Assembly (NCBI RefSeq): GCF_004614195.1
Contig: NZ_SPUM01000050.1
Location: 1-34,887, forward strand
Reading direction: 5' to 3'
DNA length: 34,887 nt
Origin: Massilia horti
GTDB lineage: Bacteria > Pseudomonadota > Gammaproteobacteria > Burkholderiales > Burkholderiaceae_D
Both the position numbers and the translations under genes were made by a program. Of the stretch, positions 10,501-18,902 are shown in pieces; position 1 is the first letter of the stretch; every line of letters starts with the position of its first letter. The notes beneath the pieces were generated by a model that had not been told where the DNA came from, ran no database searches, and was given only the letters and a program-made list of their open reading frames with translations.

Positions 10501-11179
10501 CGCATCGCTGGTGCAGACCGTCAATGGCACGCTGGGCCTGGCGCTGGTCGACCCGACCACCGGCAAGGTGCTGACCGACCTGCCGTTCTCCTTCCCGACC
10601 TACGAGAATGGCGTTCCGACCACCCGCACCGGCTATGAGTTCGGGACCAAGACCGCGTTCACCTTCCTGCCGTGGCGCCTGAAGTACCTCGGCTTCGACG
10701 GCAACTACACGAAGCTGGGCTCGGTAACCTCGACCCAGAACATCGTGGACCTGCTGTCCGGCACCCCGATGCCGCCGCTGCGCGAATCGAAGTTCCAGTA
10801 CAACTGGGCAGTCTGGTACGACGACGGCCGCTTCCAGGCCCGCGTCGCGGTGCAGGGCGTGGCCAGCTACTTCAACAATATCGCCGGTTCGAGCAGCAAT
10901 TACATCAACAACTACCCGAACGCCAGCGGCAACGCCCGTCCGCCGGCATATAACCCGGGTTCGCCGAACTTCAAGGATGCGACCCGCTACATCGATGCCA
11001 AGATCTCGTACAAGATCTCGCGCAACTTTGAAGTGTTCGCCGAGGGCCGCAACCTGGGCAATGCAACCACCAGCAACAGCCAGGGTTCCTACGTGCCGTT
11101 CGCGGACGGCACCCCGAGCATCCTGGACTACAGCTACGCCGGTCGCAAGATGATGGTCGGCGTGAACTACCGCAACTAA
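7538..11179 (+). CDS. TonB-dependent receptor, Xanthomonas/Caulobacter type
   Basis: The 1213-residue outer-membrane receptor takes up a large ligand using TonB energy. A signal peptide ends near AWAQ (about residue 33). The plug domain follows (RKKNAATAIDSIVAEDVGSLPDRNIGEAISR, then GVTVAVRGNSPDLTRVEIDG), which is the pattern of the TonB-Xanth-Caul family, often linked to carbohydrate or nutrient uptake. The remainder is a 22-strand barrel with long extracellular loops, ending in YAGRKMMVGVNYRN. It is longer than many relatives (about 900-1000). Several loops carry paired cysteines (GCQDTAG...NKCQYG, NCIYTC, LCRYDE...TCTK), suggesting disulfides. GGAGA at 7526-7530 supports the ATG. No adjacent FecR-like regulator or enzyme reveals the substrate. 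Confidence 0.92.
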   Translation: MHQTTSGQYRLKQISYAVSLALAALVAGNVAWAQEKPTEQPTETATQTGEMTTVVVSTRRSQQSGIERKKNAATAIDSIVAEDVGSLPDRNIGEAISRMSGVALDRGDFGEGVTVAVRGNSPDLTRVEIDGQAVQSANNTGSSGRATEFRQLSADLIKSVDVVKGSTADMVEGSLGGGIVIKTRTGLDFKEPFVSVRVAGTNNNLNKKWQPDTNVILSRKFLDNRLGVILNASKSTLANEQHQMQVATSSAQGYARAIDFDNSPEKTFTFNPSTLNMDDPASTTPIGTGVGSVGIFPYTTGTGSYSTHSPLEILTMSAAAKTKADCYAAFPQLTTGDASLKNISSSNRTTAVNARQNELITCLNQWNDYTPSLIRNRITRENDKRQDLDLRADFKVNNELTVYAKGSYSKRATEKNTSYLNLGGLNTNVSKTYVDTNGVRTVAPGATGYYLYPGNPSYVSGVPTQGTVANVDPASVKVDSSHHVTSFTFTDGSAGVDQIYMHDSTVTNYFQTGGTWRHGPLLAEFLVGDARSRYSSESFRTSFSANYGSATLSVQPNGLWSYTFPQGTNFNLYNAANYVTLAQPDKSSAVSAGGTFINAVPAYSQAQQPLLTNSQPQLTYDPKVTNTEERTAKADFRLALPKEFPFLTRLKSGINFRDTRYDSWGGGGYQQNTSPNVYVNTALVRSTLVGCQDTAGSLGAGGNKCQYGYVPSNRYDSQQSGTVTVTPAQLQDMIAQSLSGNMTNTSLFSGAKGQFGGAATNWPNIDVQKLFALTGAPNFNMNCIYTCLGTDGKTYAQPVTRMSERSAALYLMGDYTIDHIPFTSRSLPFGWEIDGNIGYRYVRTKVHGVGNMAFQSITRTAAFDPANPNAPAGINDVTVSTNTAVDATTHDFLPIYNAAMWVVPNQVVVRYNRARNVARPPVTRMLPSGLCRYDERVDAAGTQTCTKTVGNPALQAQKNLNQNWSTEYYPNKDTMFSLSYFKQQGIVGASLVQTVNGTLGLALVDPTTGKVLTDLPFSFPTYENGVPTTRTGYEFGTKTAFTFLPWRLKYLGFDGNYTKLGSVTSTQNIVDLLSGTPMPPLRESKFQYNWAVWYDDGRFQARVAVQGVASYFNNIAGSSSNYINNYPNASGNARPPAYNPGSPNFKDATRYIDAKISYKISRNFEVFAEGRNLGNATTSNSQGSYVPFADGTPSILDYSYAGRKMMVGVNYRN

Positions 11180-11201
11180 GCAATAGCGCGGGAATCCCAT
11201 C

Positions 11202-11232
11202 AAGAACGACCTGGCGACAGGTCGTTCTTTTT
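11202..11232 (+). terminator. strong rho-independent terminator of the receptor gene
   Basis: A perfect 12-base stem (11202-11213 with 11218-11229) around the loop GCGA is followed by a run of T to 11232. It begins 22 bases after the stop codon of the TonB-dependent receptor. Confidence 0.92.
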
Positions 11233-11300
11233 ATGGTGAAAACGATTTATATGAGAACCCGACTTGCCAGTCGCTTCTCCGTTGAGAGCACGATCTACTT

Positions 11301-11327
11301 AGAACGGACGATGCACGGGTCCGTTCT
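11301..11327. repeat. 9-base perfect inverted repeat between convergent genes
   Basis: AGAACGGAC (11301-11309) pairs with GTCCGTTCT (11319-11327) around a 9-base loop. It lies between the receptor terminator and the kgtP stop. There is no T-run on either side, so it may help end or protect the kgtP transcript but is not a canonical terminator. Confidence 0.45.
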
Positions 11328-11411
11328 ATTGGACCATCGCCCAATGGAGTGGGAGGAGCCGCGCCACGAGAATTGGCAATGCTCATGACCCGACTGCATC
11401 CATTTACCGCG

Positions 11412-12713
11412 TTATTTCAGCAGTCCCGACTTGCCCGGATCGGGCATCTTCCACGCGACCACGAAGGCCAGCGCGCACATCCCGCTCACGTACCAGTAGA
11501 AGTTCTGCTCCACGCCGGCCTGCTTGAACCACAGCGCCACGTACTCGGCCGAGCCGCCGAAGATCGCGTTGGCGACCGCGTACGACAGGCCGACGCCCAG
11601 CGCGCGCACCTCGACCGGGAACATCTCGGCCTTGATCAGGCCGCTGATCGACGTGTACAGGCTGACGATCGCCAGCGCCGCGATGATCAACAGGCCGGCC
11701 AGCACCGGGCTCTTGACCCCGGCTAGCGCGAACATGATCGGCGCCGTGCAGATCGTGGCCAGGCCACCGAACCACAGCATCGAGGTACGGCGGCCGATGC
11801 GGTCGGACAGCGCGCCGAACAGCGGCTGCATGGCCATGTAGACCAGCAGCGCGACGGTCATGACCGCGCTCGCGGTCGGCTTGCTCATGCCCGCGGTGTT
11901 GACCAGGTACTTCTGCATGTAGGTGGTGAACGCGTAGAAGATCAGCGAGCCGCCGGCGGTAAAGCCGAGCACCGTGACGAAGGCGCGCTTATGCTTGAGC
12001 AGGGTCGACATGCGGCCCGCGCCTTCGCTCTGGCGCTCGGACGCGGTGGTGGTTTCGGCCAGCGAACGGCGCAGGTACAACGAAATGAGCGCGGAGGCGG
12101 CGCCGATCACGAACGGGATGCGCCAGCCCCAGGCCTTGAGCTCGGCTTCCGACAGCAGCGCCTGCAGGACGACCATCACCAGCACCGCCGCCAGCTGGCC
12201 GCCGATCAGGGTCACGTACTGGAACGACGCGAAAAAGCCGCGACGGCCCGGCTCGGCCACCTCGCTCATGTAGGTGGCGCTGGTGCCGTATTCGCCGCCG
12301 ACCGACAGGCCCTGGAACAGGCGCGCCAGCAGCAGCAGCGCCGGCGCCAGCGTGCCGATCTGCGCGTGGGTCGGCATCACGGCGATCATCAGCGAGCCGA
12401 AGCACATCATCAGCACCGAGATCATCATCGAATTGCGGCGTCCCCAGCGGTCTGCGATGCGGCCGAACAGCCAGCCGCCGACCGGGCGCATCAGGAAGCC
12501 GGCGGCGAAGATGCCGGCGGTTTGGAGCAGCTGGACCGTCGGGTTATCCTTGGGGAAGAACGCCGCCGAGAAATATAGTGCGGAAAACGCGTAGATGTAG
12601 AAGTCGAACCATTCGACCAGGTTACCCGACGAGGCGCCGACGATTGCGAGAATCCTTTGTGTCGACGTGAGCTGCTGGAGCTGCTGCGGGGTCATGCTGT
12701 CTTGCCTTGCCAT
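11412..12713 (-). CDS. kgtP: alpha-ketoglutarate:H+ symporter of the MFS (KgtP)
   Basis: The 433-residue inner-membrane permease of the metabolite:H+ symporter family has twelve predicted helices. Long stretches are near-identical to E. coli KgtP as I recall it: [65 protein letters not shown], and [20 protein letters not shown]. It should import 2-oxoglutarate or a close dicarboxylate with protons. The ATG at 12713 is preceded by GGAGA five bases upstream. It stands alone, convergent with the TonB-dependent receptor. Confidence 0.92.
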   Translation of the reverse strand: MARQDSMTPQQLQQLTSTQRILAIVGASSGNLVEWFDFYIYAFSALYFSAAFFPKDNPTVQLLQTAGIFAAGFLMRPVGGWLFGRIADRWGRRNSMMISVLMMCFGSLMIAVMPTHAQIGTLAPALLLLARLFQGLSVGGEYGTSATYMSEVAEPGRRGFFASFQYVTLIGGQLAAVLVMVVLQALLSEAELKAWGWRIPFVIGAASALISLYLRRSLAETTTASERQSEGAGRMSTLLKHKRAFVTVLGFTAGGSLIFYAFTTYMQKYLVNTAGMSKPTASAVMTVALLVYMAMQPLFGALSDRIGRRTSMLWFGGLATICTAPIMFALAGVKSPVLAGLLIIAALAIVSLYTSISGLIKAEMFPVEVRALGVGLSYAVANAIFGGSAEYVALWFKQAGVEQNFYWYVSGMCALAFVVAWKMPDPGKSGLLK

Positions 12714-13231
12714 TCGTGTCTCCGAAAATCCGGTAGAAAAACCGCGGCCCAGGACCTGGGACCGCTTGAGAATCGGTGCATGCTGCCCGCCGCCGCACCT
12801 GCGGTGCGCGGCGCACAGCGCCCGGCACCACGGGTCAGGTTATTGAATCGCCATCCGATTGTCGTAGGTTGAAGGGGAATCTGGCGCGCGAGCACGCGCC
12901 GGCGCAGTTGCGGGCGCATGGCGCCTGGCCGAGGCCGCCGGCGGCCGCGCGGGGATGCACGGCGACGCGTGTGGTCGGCGACCTGGAAAACTTGTCAATC
13001 ACGATGAACCTCCCCGGCGCCATGTGATACGAAATGCGAAGGGGCAGCCGGAATCCTGAGTCGGAAATTATGGGCGATTGCTGAACGGCAGTCCACATCG
13101 TTCAACATCTCTGTGTGAACAAGCCTGGCCAGTTGATACCGCGAGGTATGCCGAGAACCGAAACATTTCGTCACGTAAGGATAGTGACGCCATGCCATAA
13201 TCCGTCAACCTCATTCTCAAGCAAGGCGATC
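12714..13231. other. divergent intergenic region kgtP / cytochrome b561
   Basis: This 518-base region separates two divergent genes and holds no convincing coding sequence. It contains a GC-rich palindrome (GGCCGCCGGCGGCC, 12933-12946) in its middle and, near the cytochrome gene, an inverted repeat and an extended -10 that are listed separately. The kgtP promoter must lie here but I could not identify it. Confidence 0.6.
13169..13201 (+). promoter_or_regulatory. cytochrome b561 promoter with possible operator
   Basis: TGC followed by CATAAT (13196-13201) is a good extended -10, 31 bases before the ATG at 13232. Immediately upstream, CGTCAC (13169-13174) and GTGACG (13184-13189) form an inverted repeat with a 9-base centre, covering the -35 region where a regulator could bind. 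Confidence 0.4.
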
Positions 13232-13774
13232 ATGGCGACCAACGATACCTCCACCCGCTACGGCAGCGTGTCCCGTTTCAACCACTGGCTGGGCGCCTTG
13301 CTGGTGCTGGCACTGCTGGGAATTGGCCTGTATTTCGGGGAGCTGCCGCGCGGCGACGCGCGCAAGTTCTGGCGCGGCCTGCATGTTGCGATCGGTACCG
13401 TGGGGGCGCTGTTCCTGCTGTGGCGCGTGGTGTGGCGCCTGCGCGCGACCTCGCCACGGGCGCTGCCGCAGGCGCCGGCGCTGCACCTGTTTTCAAAAGT
13501 CGTGCACGTGCTGATGCTGGCGGCGATCGCGGTAATGGCGGTGACCGGCCCGCTCTCCATCTGGAGCGCCGGCCGGCCGCTGACGGTGTTCAGCCTGGTC
13601 AGCATTCCGAGCCCGTTCGGCGCGTTCCGTTCCTGGCACGTCCCGCTGGAGCAAATCCACGGCTTCACCGCCTATGCGCTGATCGTGCTGATCGTGCTGC
13701 ACCTCCTGGGCGTGGTCAAACACCAGTTCATCGACCGCGACAACATCCTGGCGCGGATGGCGGGGCGTGGTTAG
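13232..13774 (+). CDS. cytochrome b561 family protein
   Basis: The 180-residue integral membrane di-heme cytochrome probably passes electrons between quinol and a periplasmic partner, as E. coli CybB does with superoxide or quinone. Four hydrophobic helices and histidines in family positions are visible: RFNHWLGALLVLAL, FWRGLHVAIGTVGALF, LFSKVVHVLML, and EQIHGFTAYALIVLIVLHLLGVVKHQF. The ATG at 13232 was chosen because AAGG lies at 13223-13226 and because the family begins with a short hydrophilic segment (SVSRFNHW); longer versions of the frame lack these features. A bidirectional terminator follows. Confidence 0.9.
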   Translation: MATNDTSTRYGSVSRFNHWLGALLVLALLGIGLYFGELPRGDARKFWRGLHVAIGTVGALFLLWRVVWRLRATSPRALPQAPALHLFSKVVHVLMLAAIAVMAVTGPLSIWSAGRPLTVFSLVSIPSPFGAFRSWHVPLEQIHGFTAYALIVLIVLHLLGVVKHQFIDRDNILARMAGRG

Positions 13775-13803
13775 CCGCGCGGGCCAACAAGGCTACAAGA
13801 CGT

Positions 13804-13834
13804 AAAAAAACCCGCCACGAGGCGGGTTTTTTTT
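13804..13834. terminator. bidirectional rho-independent terminator
   Basis: AAAAAAACCCGCC (13804-13816), loop ACGA, GGCGGGTTTTTTTT (13821-13834). The A-run on one side and the T-run on the other make it work for both the cytochrome b561 gene (+) and the FKBP gene (-), which converge on it. Confidence 0.92.
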
Positions 13835-13846
13835 GGGTGATGCGGT

Positions 13847-14293
13847 TTACTCGACCTTGGTCAGCTCGATCTCGAATACCAGGCCGGCGTTCGGCGGAAT
13901 CTTCGGCCAGTTGCCGGTGTTTTTGTAGGCCAGGCTGGACGGAATCTCCACCTTACGCTTGCCGCCCACTTTCATGCCGGTTACGCCCTGGTCGAAGCCC
14001 GGGATCACTTCGCCCACGCCGACCTTGAAGAAAAAGCCGCCGGTTTCGAACTGTACGCCCTTGTGGTCGGACTTCGAGGTGTCGTACAGCCAGCCGGTGT
14101 AAGTCACAGTCGCGGTCTTGCCGGTGGTGGCTTCGGTACCGGTGCCGACCACGATATCGGTCTTGGTAAGTTGTGCCGGGTCGCCAGTGCTGACGGGCAT
14201 GTTCGCGTTGCTGTCGTTGCCACCACCACCACCGCAGGCGGTCAGGCTCAGCATGGCGACGAAGGCGGCGATCAAGGGATACTTCAATTTCAT
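13847..14293 (-). CDS. FKBP-type peptidyl-prolyl isomerase lipoprotein
   Basis: The 148-residue protein has a lipoprotein signal peptide with lipobox LTAC (Cys20), a glycine/asparagine-rich tether, and a single FKBP domain from about residue 43. Active-site blocks are visible: VTYTGWLYD, the GVQFETGGFFFKVGVGEVIPGFDQGV region, and the closing PPNAGLVFEIELTKVE. It should speed proline isomerisation of proteins in the periplasm while tethered to a membrane. The usual IPSxLAYG turn is LAYKNTGNWPKIPP here, a mild variant. The start has only a weak ribosome-binding site, but the signal peptide fixes it. Convergent with cytochrome b561. Confidence 0.92.
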   Translation of the reverse strand: MKLKYPLIAAFVAMLSLTACGGGGGNDSNANMPVSTGDPAQLTKTDIVVGTGTEATTGKTATVTYTGWLYDTSKSDHKGVQFETGGFFFKVGVGEVIPGFDQGVTGMKVGGKRKVEIPSSLAYKNTGNWPKIPPNAGLVFEIELTKVE

Positions 14294-14398
14294 GGCGTGT
14301 CTTTCTTTGCAGTAAGGTGGCAGAAGTATAACAACGAAAGCTACAAACCTTACCGCAGAGAAAGCTTAAAAGCTGTTTAAACTTTGTAATGGGTTGTA

Positions 14399-16273
14399 TC
14401 AGATCTCAACCTGGGTGCCCAGCTCGATCACCCGGTTGGGCGGAATCCGGTAGTAATCGGCGGCGCCGCGCGCGTTGCGCGACATGGCGATGTACAGGTG
14501 CTCGCGCCACGGCGCCATGCCCTTGCCGGGCACCGAGATCACGGTCTGGCGCGCAATGAAGAATGAGGTTTCCATCATCTCGAAGCCCAGCCCCTCGTCG
14601 CGGCACAAGGCCAGCACGGCCGGGATGTCCGGCTCGTCCTTGAAGCCGTAGTAGACGTTAATCTGATAGCAATTGTGCCCGAGCGGGATCACGATGGCCT
14701 TCTCGCTGGGCGGCACGAACGGCTCCTCGCGGATGTGCACGGTCAGGAACACGACCCGCTCGTGCAGCACCTTGTTGTGCGAGAGGTTGTGCAGCAGCGC
14801 GTGCGGCACGCCGTCGGATTCGCCGCGCAGGAACACGGCGGTGCCGGGCACCCGGGCGGGCGGCGACACGAACAGCGAACGCAGGAAGTCGTCGAGCGGG
14901 ATCGCATGCTCCTGCAGGTTCTCGAACACCAGCGCGCGGCCGCTGCGCCAGGTCAGCATCACGGTGAACAGGATGCTGGCCAGCAGCAGCGGGAACCAGC
15001 CGCCATGGAACAGCTTGAGGGTGCTGGCCGAGAACAGCGCGATGTCGATGGTGATAAAGAAGGTGGTCGAGGCCACCGACAGCGGCAGCGGCAGGTTCCA
15101 GCGGTAACGGATCACGAAGAAGGTCAGGATCGTGGTCGAGAGCATGGTTCCGGTCACGGCGATGCCGTAGGCGCCGGCCAGGCGGTCGGACGAGCCGAAG
15201 CCGACCACCGCCAGCAGCACGACGCACAGCTGCAGCCAGTTCACCACCGGGAGGTAGATCTGGCCGATCTCGCTGATCGAGGTGTGCAGCACACGCATGC
15301 GTGGCAACAGGCCCAGCGCGATGGCCTGCTTGGTCATCGAGAACGTGCCGGTGATCGTGGACTGCGAGGCGATCACCGAGGCGATCGTGGACAGGATCAC
15401 CAGCGGGTAGACGCTCCAGGGGCCAAGCTGCTGGAAGAACGGATTGGAGATCGCTTGCGGATGCTGCAGCAGCAGCGCGCCCTGTCCCATGTAATTGAGC
15501 ACCAGCGCCGGGAACACGACCATGAACCAGGCAATGCGGATCGGGCGCTTGCCGAAGTGCCCCATGTCGGCGTACAGCGCTTCGGCGCCGGTCAGCGACA
15601 GCACCACGGCGCCCAGCGCGACGAAGGCGATGAAGCGGTTGTGCAGCAGGAACTGGAACGCATGCGCGGGGTTGAGCGCGGCCAGGATCCCGGGGGCCTC
15701 GATGATGTTAATCACGCCCATGGCCGCCAGCGCGCCGAACCAGATCACCATCACCGGCCCGAACCAGCGTCCGATCCCCGCCGTGCCGTGGCGCTGCACG
15801 GAATACAGCGCGGTCAGCACCACGATCGCCAGCGGCACCACGTAGCGGGTGAAGGCGGGGGTGGCGACCTCCAGGCCCTCGATCGCGCCGAGCACGGTGA
15901 TCGCCGGCGTGATCACGCTGTCGCCGTAGAACATGGTCGCGCCCACCACGCCGAGCAGCATCAGCGGGTACTGCCAGTGCGACTTGCGGGCCGCGCTGGT
16001 GGCCAGCGCCATCAGGGCCATGATGCCGCCCTCGCCGCGGTTGTCGGCGCGCAGGACCAGGGTGACGTACTTGAGCGAGACGATCAGCGTCAGGCCCCAG
16101 AAGATCAGCGAAATGATGCCCAGCAGGTTGGCCGCGGTGAGCGCCAGCCCGTGGGTGGGGTCGAAGATAGTCTTGAGGGTATACAGCGGGCTGGTGCCGA
16201 TGTCGCCGTAGACGACGCCTACGGCAGTCAGGGTCAGTCCCGCAACGCTGGATTTCTTGAGTTCCGAGGCCAA
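14399..16273 (-). CDS. kup: low-affinity potassium transporter (Kup/Trk type KUP)
   Basis: The 624-residue inner-membrane K+:H+ symporter belongs to the KUP/HAK/KT family. The N-terminal signature GVVYGDIGTSPLYTLK and the block LRADNRGEGGIMAL are present, with about twelve helices followed by a C-terminal cytoplasmic part (from about residue 460). The length matches E. coli Kup (622). The start appears to be TTG at 16273: it gives MASELKKSSVAGLTL, which aligns with the usual Kup N-terminus, although the ribosome-binding site is poor. It is a single-gene unit; the upstream neighbour on this strand is the HzsA-related gene, 74 bases away. Confidence 0.95.
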   Translation of the reverse strand: MASELKKSSVAGLTLTAVGVVYGDIGTSPLYTLKTIFDPTHGLALTAANLLGIISLIFWGLTLIVSLKYVTLVLRADNRGEGGIMALMALATSAARKSHWQYPLMLLGVVGATMFYGDSVITPAITVLGAIEGLEVATPAFTRYVVPLAIVVLTALYSVQRHGTAGIGRWFGPVMVIWFGALAAMGVINIIEAPGILAALNPAHAFQFLLHNRFIAFVALGAVVLSLTGAEALYADMGHFGKRPIRIAWFMVVFPALVLNYMGQGALLLQHPQAISNPFFQQLGPWSVYPLVILSTIASVIASQSTITGTFSMTKQAIALGLLPRMRVLHTSISEIGQIYLPVVNWLQLCVVLLAVVGFGSSDRLAGAYGIAVTGTMLSTTILTFFVIRYRWNLPLPLSVASTTFFITIDIALFSASTLKLFHGGWFPLLLASILFTVMLTWRSGRALVFENLQEHAIPLDDFLRSLFVSPPARVPGTAVFLRGESDGVPHALLHNLSHNKVLHERVVFLTVHIREEPFVPPSEKAIVIPLGHNCYQINVYYGFKDEPDIPAVLALCRDEGLGFEMMETSFFIARQTVISVPGKGMAPWREHLYIAMSRNARGAADYYRIPPNRVIELGTQVEI

Positions 16274-16347
16274 AGTTTCACCAGACGCTTATTGTTTTGG
16301 TGCATTGCACAATAATTCACGATGAGCCAAATTGCAAGGGTTGCCTC

Positions 16348-18816
16348 CTATTTGGGCAGCGTCTTCCACCATGCCAGGAGCGCGCGCAAAGCCTGCGGCT
16401 TGTTCTGCGGCCCCGGCAGTCCGGCCTGGTTGCGGGCATTGACGCCGTGGCAGGACGCGCACACGCGCATCTCGCCGGCCTGAAACGTGATCCAGTTGCG
16501 CTCGCGCACCACAGGCGTGCCGCGCGGATCGAGCGTCTGCCAGGTCAGGGCGCGCCGCGCCGGGACGAAGGCGGCAGTCGAACCGTCGGGCGCGATCGTC
16601 ACGCTGCCCTGTGCGGCCCCGGCCGGCGCCGGATTGGCCTGCCCGCGCAGCGGCTGCGCCAGCACACGGCGGCCAGCCCGGCCCGGGTAGGCGCGCACCT
16701 GCTCGCCCACCAGCAACTGGAAGTGGGCGATGTCGTAGGTGCGCGCGCCGGGGTCGCGCACCGACCGCGTCTGTTTGCCGCCCGGTACGCGCAAATTGAA
16801 CGGCTGCTGCAAGTCTGCCCGATCGCGGCTGGTTTGGTCGCGCGTTACGATCAGGGCCAGATCGTGCCGCTGCAGCCAGGCGCGCAGCTCGTCCTCGCTG
16901 ACCTGCTCTTCCAGCAGCACGGCGCGCTCGGGCGGCTCCAGAGCGGCCTGGGCGCGCTCGCCAGGGGTGCGTGGCCGTACCTCGACCGCTTCGAGCTCCC
17001 ACAGCTCGCCCGACCAGGATACCTTGCCGGAAGGGGTCCACCAGCTGAGCGACTTCTTGATGCCGGCGGTCAGGCGCGGCCCGGCGCGATATAGCCCGCT
17101 CGCGCGGTCGAACTCCAGCCGCACCAGCCGCAGGTCCGGCAGCGGCTTGCCTGGCTCCGGAAAATGGGTGAGCGTGCTGTGGCTGGCCACCAGCGTGCCG
17201 TCCGACAACGGCAGCGGATTGCGAAAGCGCCCGCCCGCGAAGGCATCGCCGGCATCCCCTGCGGTCACCGCCTGCAGCGTCATCTGTTCGCCGTTCAGGT
17301 CGGGCGAGCCGGACAGCACCACCAGCTGGCCGCTGGCGAAGGTTTCCTGGTCGCGCGCATAGGTGCCGAAGTAGCGCCCGCCCTGCAGCGGGTCTTCGCG
17401 CAGCTGGAACAGGCCGCTTTCGCGCCGCAGCGCCAGCCGGTTCGCGTGCCACGCGTCGACCGTGCGGTTGGACAGCGCCGGATCGCCGGCAAAGCTGGGC
17501 ATCAGGAACCCGAACGCCAGCTCGTGCTGGCCCACGTGGTTGAGCGTTTCTTCGCCGCTGCCGTCCTGGTTCATCTGCCAGGCGTTAAAGAAATTCATGG
17601 CGTACGCGTTCACCCGGCCGTAAGGGCCGCTGCTGCCGGAGCGCGACTCGGGGAACACTTCTTCGCGCGTGGCCAAGGCCGGGGCGCCGGCCGCCTCGCC
17701 GGCATAGTTGAACGAGCCGAATGGCAGCGCCACACCGTTGCCCTGGGCGTCGCGGTCGCGCTGGGCCAGCTGGTCCTGCTGCAGGTGGTCCCAGCGCGTG
17801 AACACGATGCGGCCGTAGCTGTCGATGATGGGGCTGAACGCGCCGCTGGGCGAGTGGTTCAGGATGCGCAGCGCGCCGCTGGTGCGATCCAGGCTCCAGA
17901 TGCCGGTGGTGGTGGGCGTCGCTTCGTATTCGTCGAGCTGGGGATACAGGTGCGGCAGGCCGGCGCGCGGGCGATCGGACGTGAACAGGATGCGCCCGTC
18001 CGCGGCATACAGGGGCGAGAGGTTGTTGGCGTCAAGCGGCTGGCCGGCCACGCGCGTGATGCGCGCGCGCTCGCCGCGGGCCAGCCCGGAGACCTCGTAC
18101 ATCTGCCAGAACGCGCGCACCGGCTCGCCCTTGTCCGTGGCGGCGCCGACCAGCATGCTGAATACGGCTTTGTCGCCGCTCCAGTGGACCGACGGTTCGC
18201 GCACCGCGATCGCCTGCGCGCCCTGCTCGCCGGCGCAGCCGAAGCCGGCCTCGCGCGTCAGGTTGCGCAGCATGCCGTCCGGATAGCGCAGCATCAGGTC
18301 GCCCCCGCGCGGCACCTTGTCGATGCCGGTCAGGTGGTTGGCGAACGCCGACAGGCGCGCCTCGTGGTCGGACATCACCGGCACCTGGGTCACGAACAGG
18401 ATCGGATAGCGAGCGCCAGGTGCGGCGCGCCGGTTGACGTTGATGGTCAGGGCGCTACTCGCGCTGCGGCCGGCCGCGCCGCGCGCCGTGAGCACGTAGG
18501 CGGTGGTGGTTTCTGGCCGCACCCGGACGCTTGCCTTGCCGGTCACCTCTCCGACCTGCGGCGCGATCGTGACGCTGTCCGCGTGGCGCACGTCCCAGCG
18601 CAGCTCCGTTTCCTGGCCGGCGTCGATGGTTTCGCTGGCCGCAGTGAAGGCGGCGACCTGCGGTACCGCCTGCGTGGCGTGCTCAGCCTTAGTGGGGCCG
18701 TCCCTGCCGTTGCAGGCGGACAGCAGCATTGTCGCGGCCAGGCCGATGCTCCTGACAGCGTGTTTGATTGTGGCGACAAGGGGAACGCTTTCGACAAATA
18801 TGTTTAGCTCAGCCAT
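16348..18816 (-). CDS. HzsA-related c-type cytochrome lipoprotein
   Basis: The 822-residue protein is exported as a lipoprotein (lipobox LSAC, Cys35). An Ig-like domain follows at about residues 52-125 (TIDAGQETELRWDV to ALTINV), then propeller-like repeats of the PD40 kind (LYAADGRILFTSDRP and SPIIDSYGRIVFTRWDHLQQDQ), which resemble the middle domain of the hydrazine synthase alpha subunit. A single c-type heme site CASCH lies at residues 786-790. ATG at 18816 is supported by AAGGA just upstream; a longer version would run through the divergent gene. Relatives are seen in bacteria that do not make hydrazine, so the role is unknown; a periplasmic redox or carbohydrate-linked function is possible. 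It is divergent from a propeller lipoprotein gene. Confidence 0.8.
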   Translation of the reverse strand: MAELNIFVESVPLVATIKHAVRSIGLAATMLLSACNGRDGPTKAEHATQAVPQVAAFTAASETIDAGQETELRWDVRHADSVTIAPQVGEVTGKASVRVRPETTTAYVLTARGAAGRSASSALTINVNRRAAPGARYPILFVTQVPVMSDHEARLSAFANHLTGIDKVPRGGDLMLRYPDGMLRNLTREAGFGCAGEQGAQAIAVREPSVHWSGDKAVFSMLVGAATDKGEPVRAFWQMYEVSGLARGERARITRVAGQPLDANNLSPLYAADGRILFTSDRPRAGLPHLYPQLDEYEATPTTTGIWSLDRTSGALRILNHSPSGAFSPIIDSYGRIVFTRWDHLQQDQLAQRDRDAQGNGVALPFGSFNYAGEAAGAPALATREEVFPESRSGSSGPYGRVNAYAMNFFNAWQMNQDGSGEETLNHVGQHELAFGFLMPSFAGDPALSNRTVDAWHANRLALRRESGLFQLREDPLQGGRYFGTYARDQETFASGQLVVLSGSPDLNGEQMTLQAVTAGDAGDAFAGGRFRNPLPLSDGTLVASHSTLTHFPEPGKPLPDLRLVRLEFDRASGLYRAGPRLTAGIKKSLSWWTPSGKVSWSGELWELEAVEVRPRTPGERAQAALEPPERAVLLEEQVSEDELRAWLQRHDLALIVTRDQTSRDRADLQQPFNLRVPGGKQTRSVRDPGARTYDIAHFQLLVGEQVRAYPGRAGRRVLAQPLRGQANPAPAGAAQGSVTIAPDGSTAAFVPARRALTWQTLDPRGTPVVRERNWITFQAGEMRVCASCHGVNARNQAGLPGPQNKPQALRALLAWWKTLPK

Positions 18817-18902
18817 TTTGGCATCCTTGAATACTGGTCTGGATCGGCGCAAGCTCGACCGGGTAGGAGAGCGCATCACAACAATACCAACGGAGAGTTC
18901 CC
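18817..18902. promoter_or_regulatory. 86-base divergent promoter region
   Basis: The starts of the HzsA-related gene (-) and the propeller lipoprotein gene (+) are only 86 bases apart, so their promoters must overlap or lie back to back here. I could not pick clear -10 and -35 boxes. Confidence 0.5.

Noticed and set aside
8411..11203. Minus-strand open frame of 930 codons
   Set aside because: Antisense of the TonB-dependent receptor with low-complexity Val/Arg/Gly-rich translation and no ribosome-binding site.
12933..12946. GGCCGCCGGCGGCC palindrome as operator
   Set aside because: Such GC palindromes arise easily in GC-rich DNA, and it is not near a promoter element.
14675..16315. Plus-strand frame of 546 codons opposite kup
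   Set aside because: Gln/Arg/His-rich translation without motifs; kup on the other strand is unmistakable.
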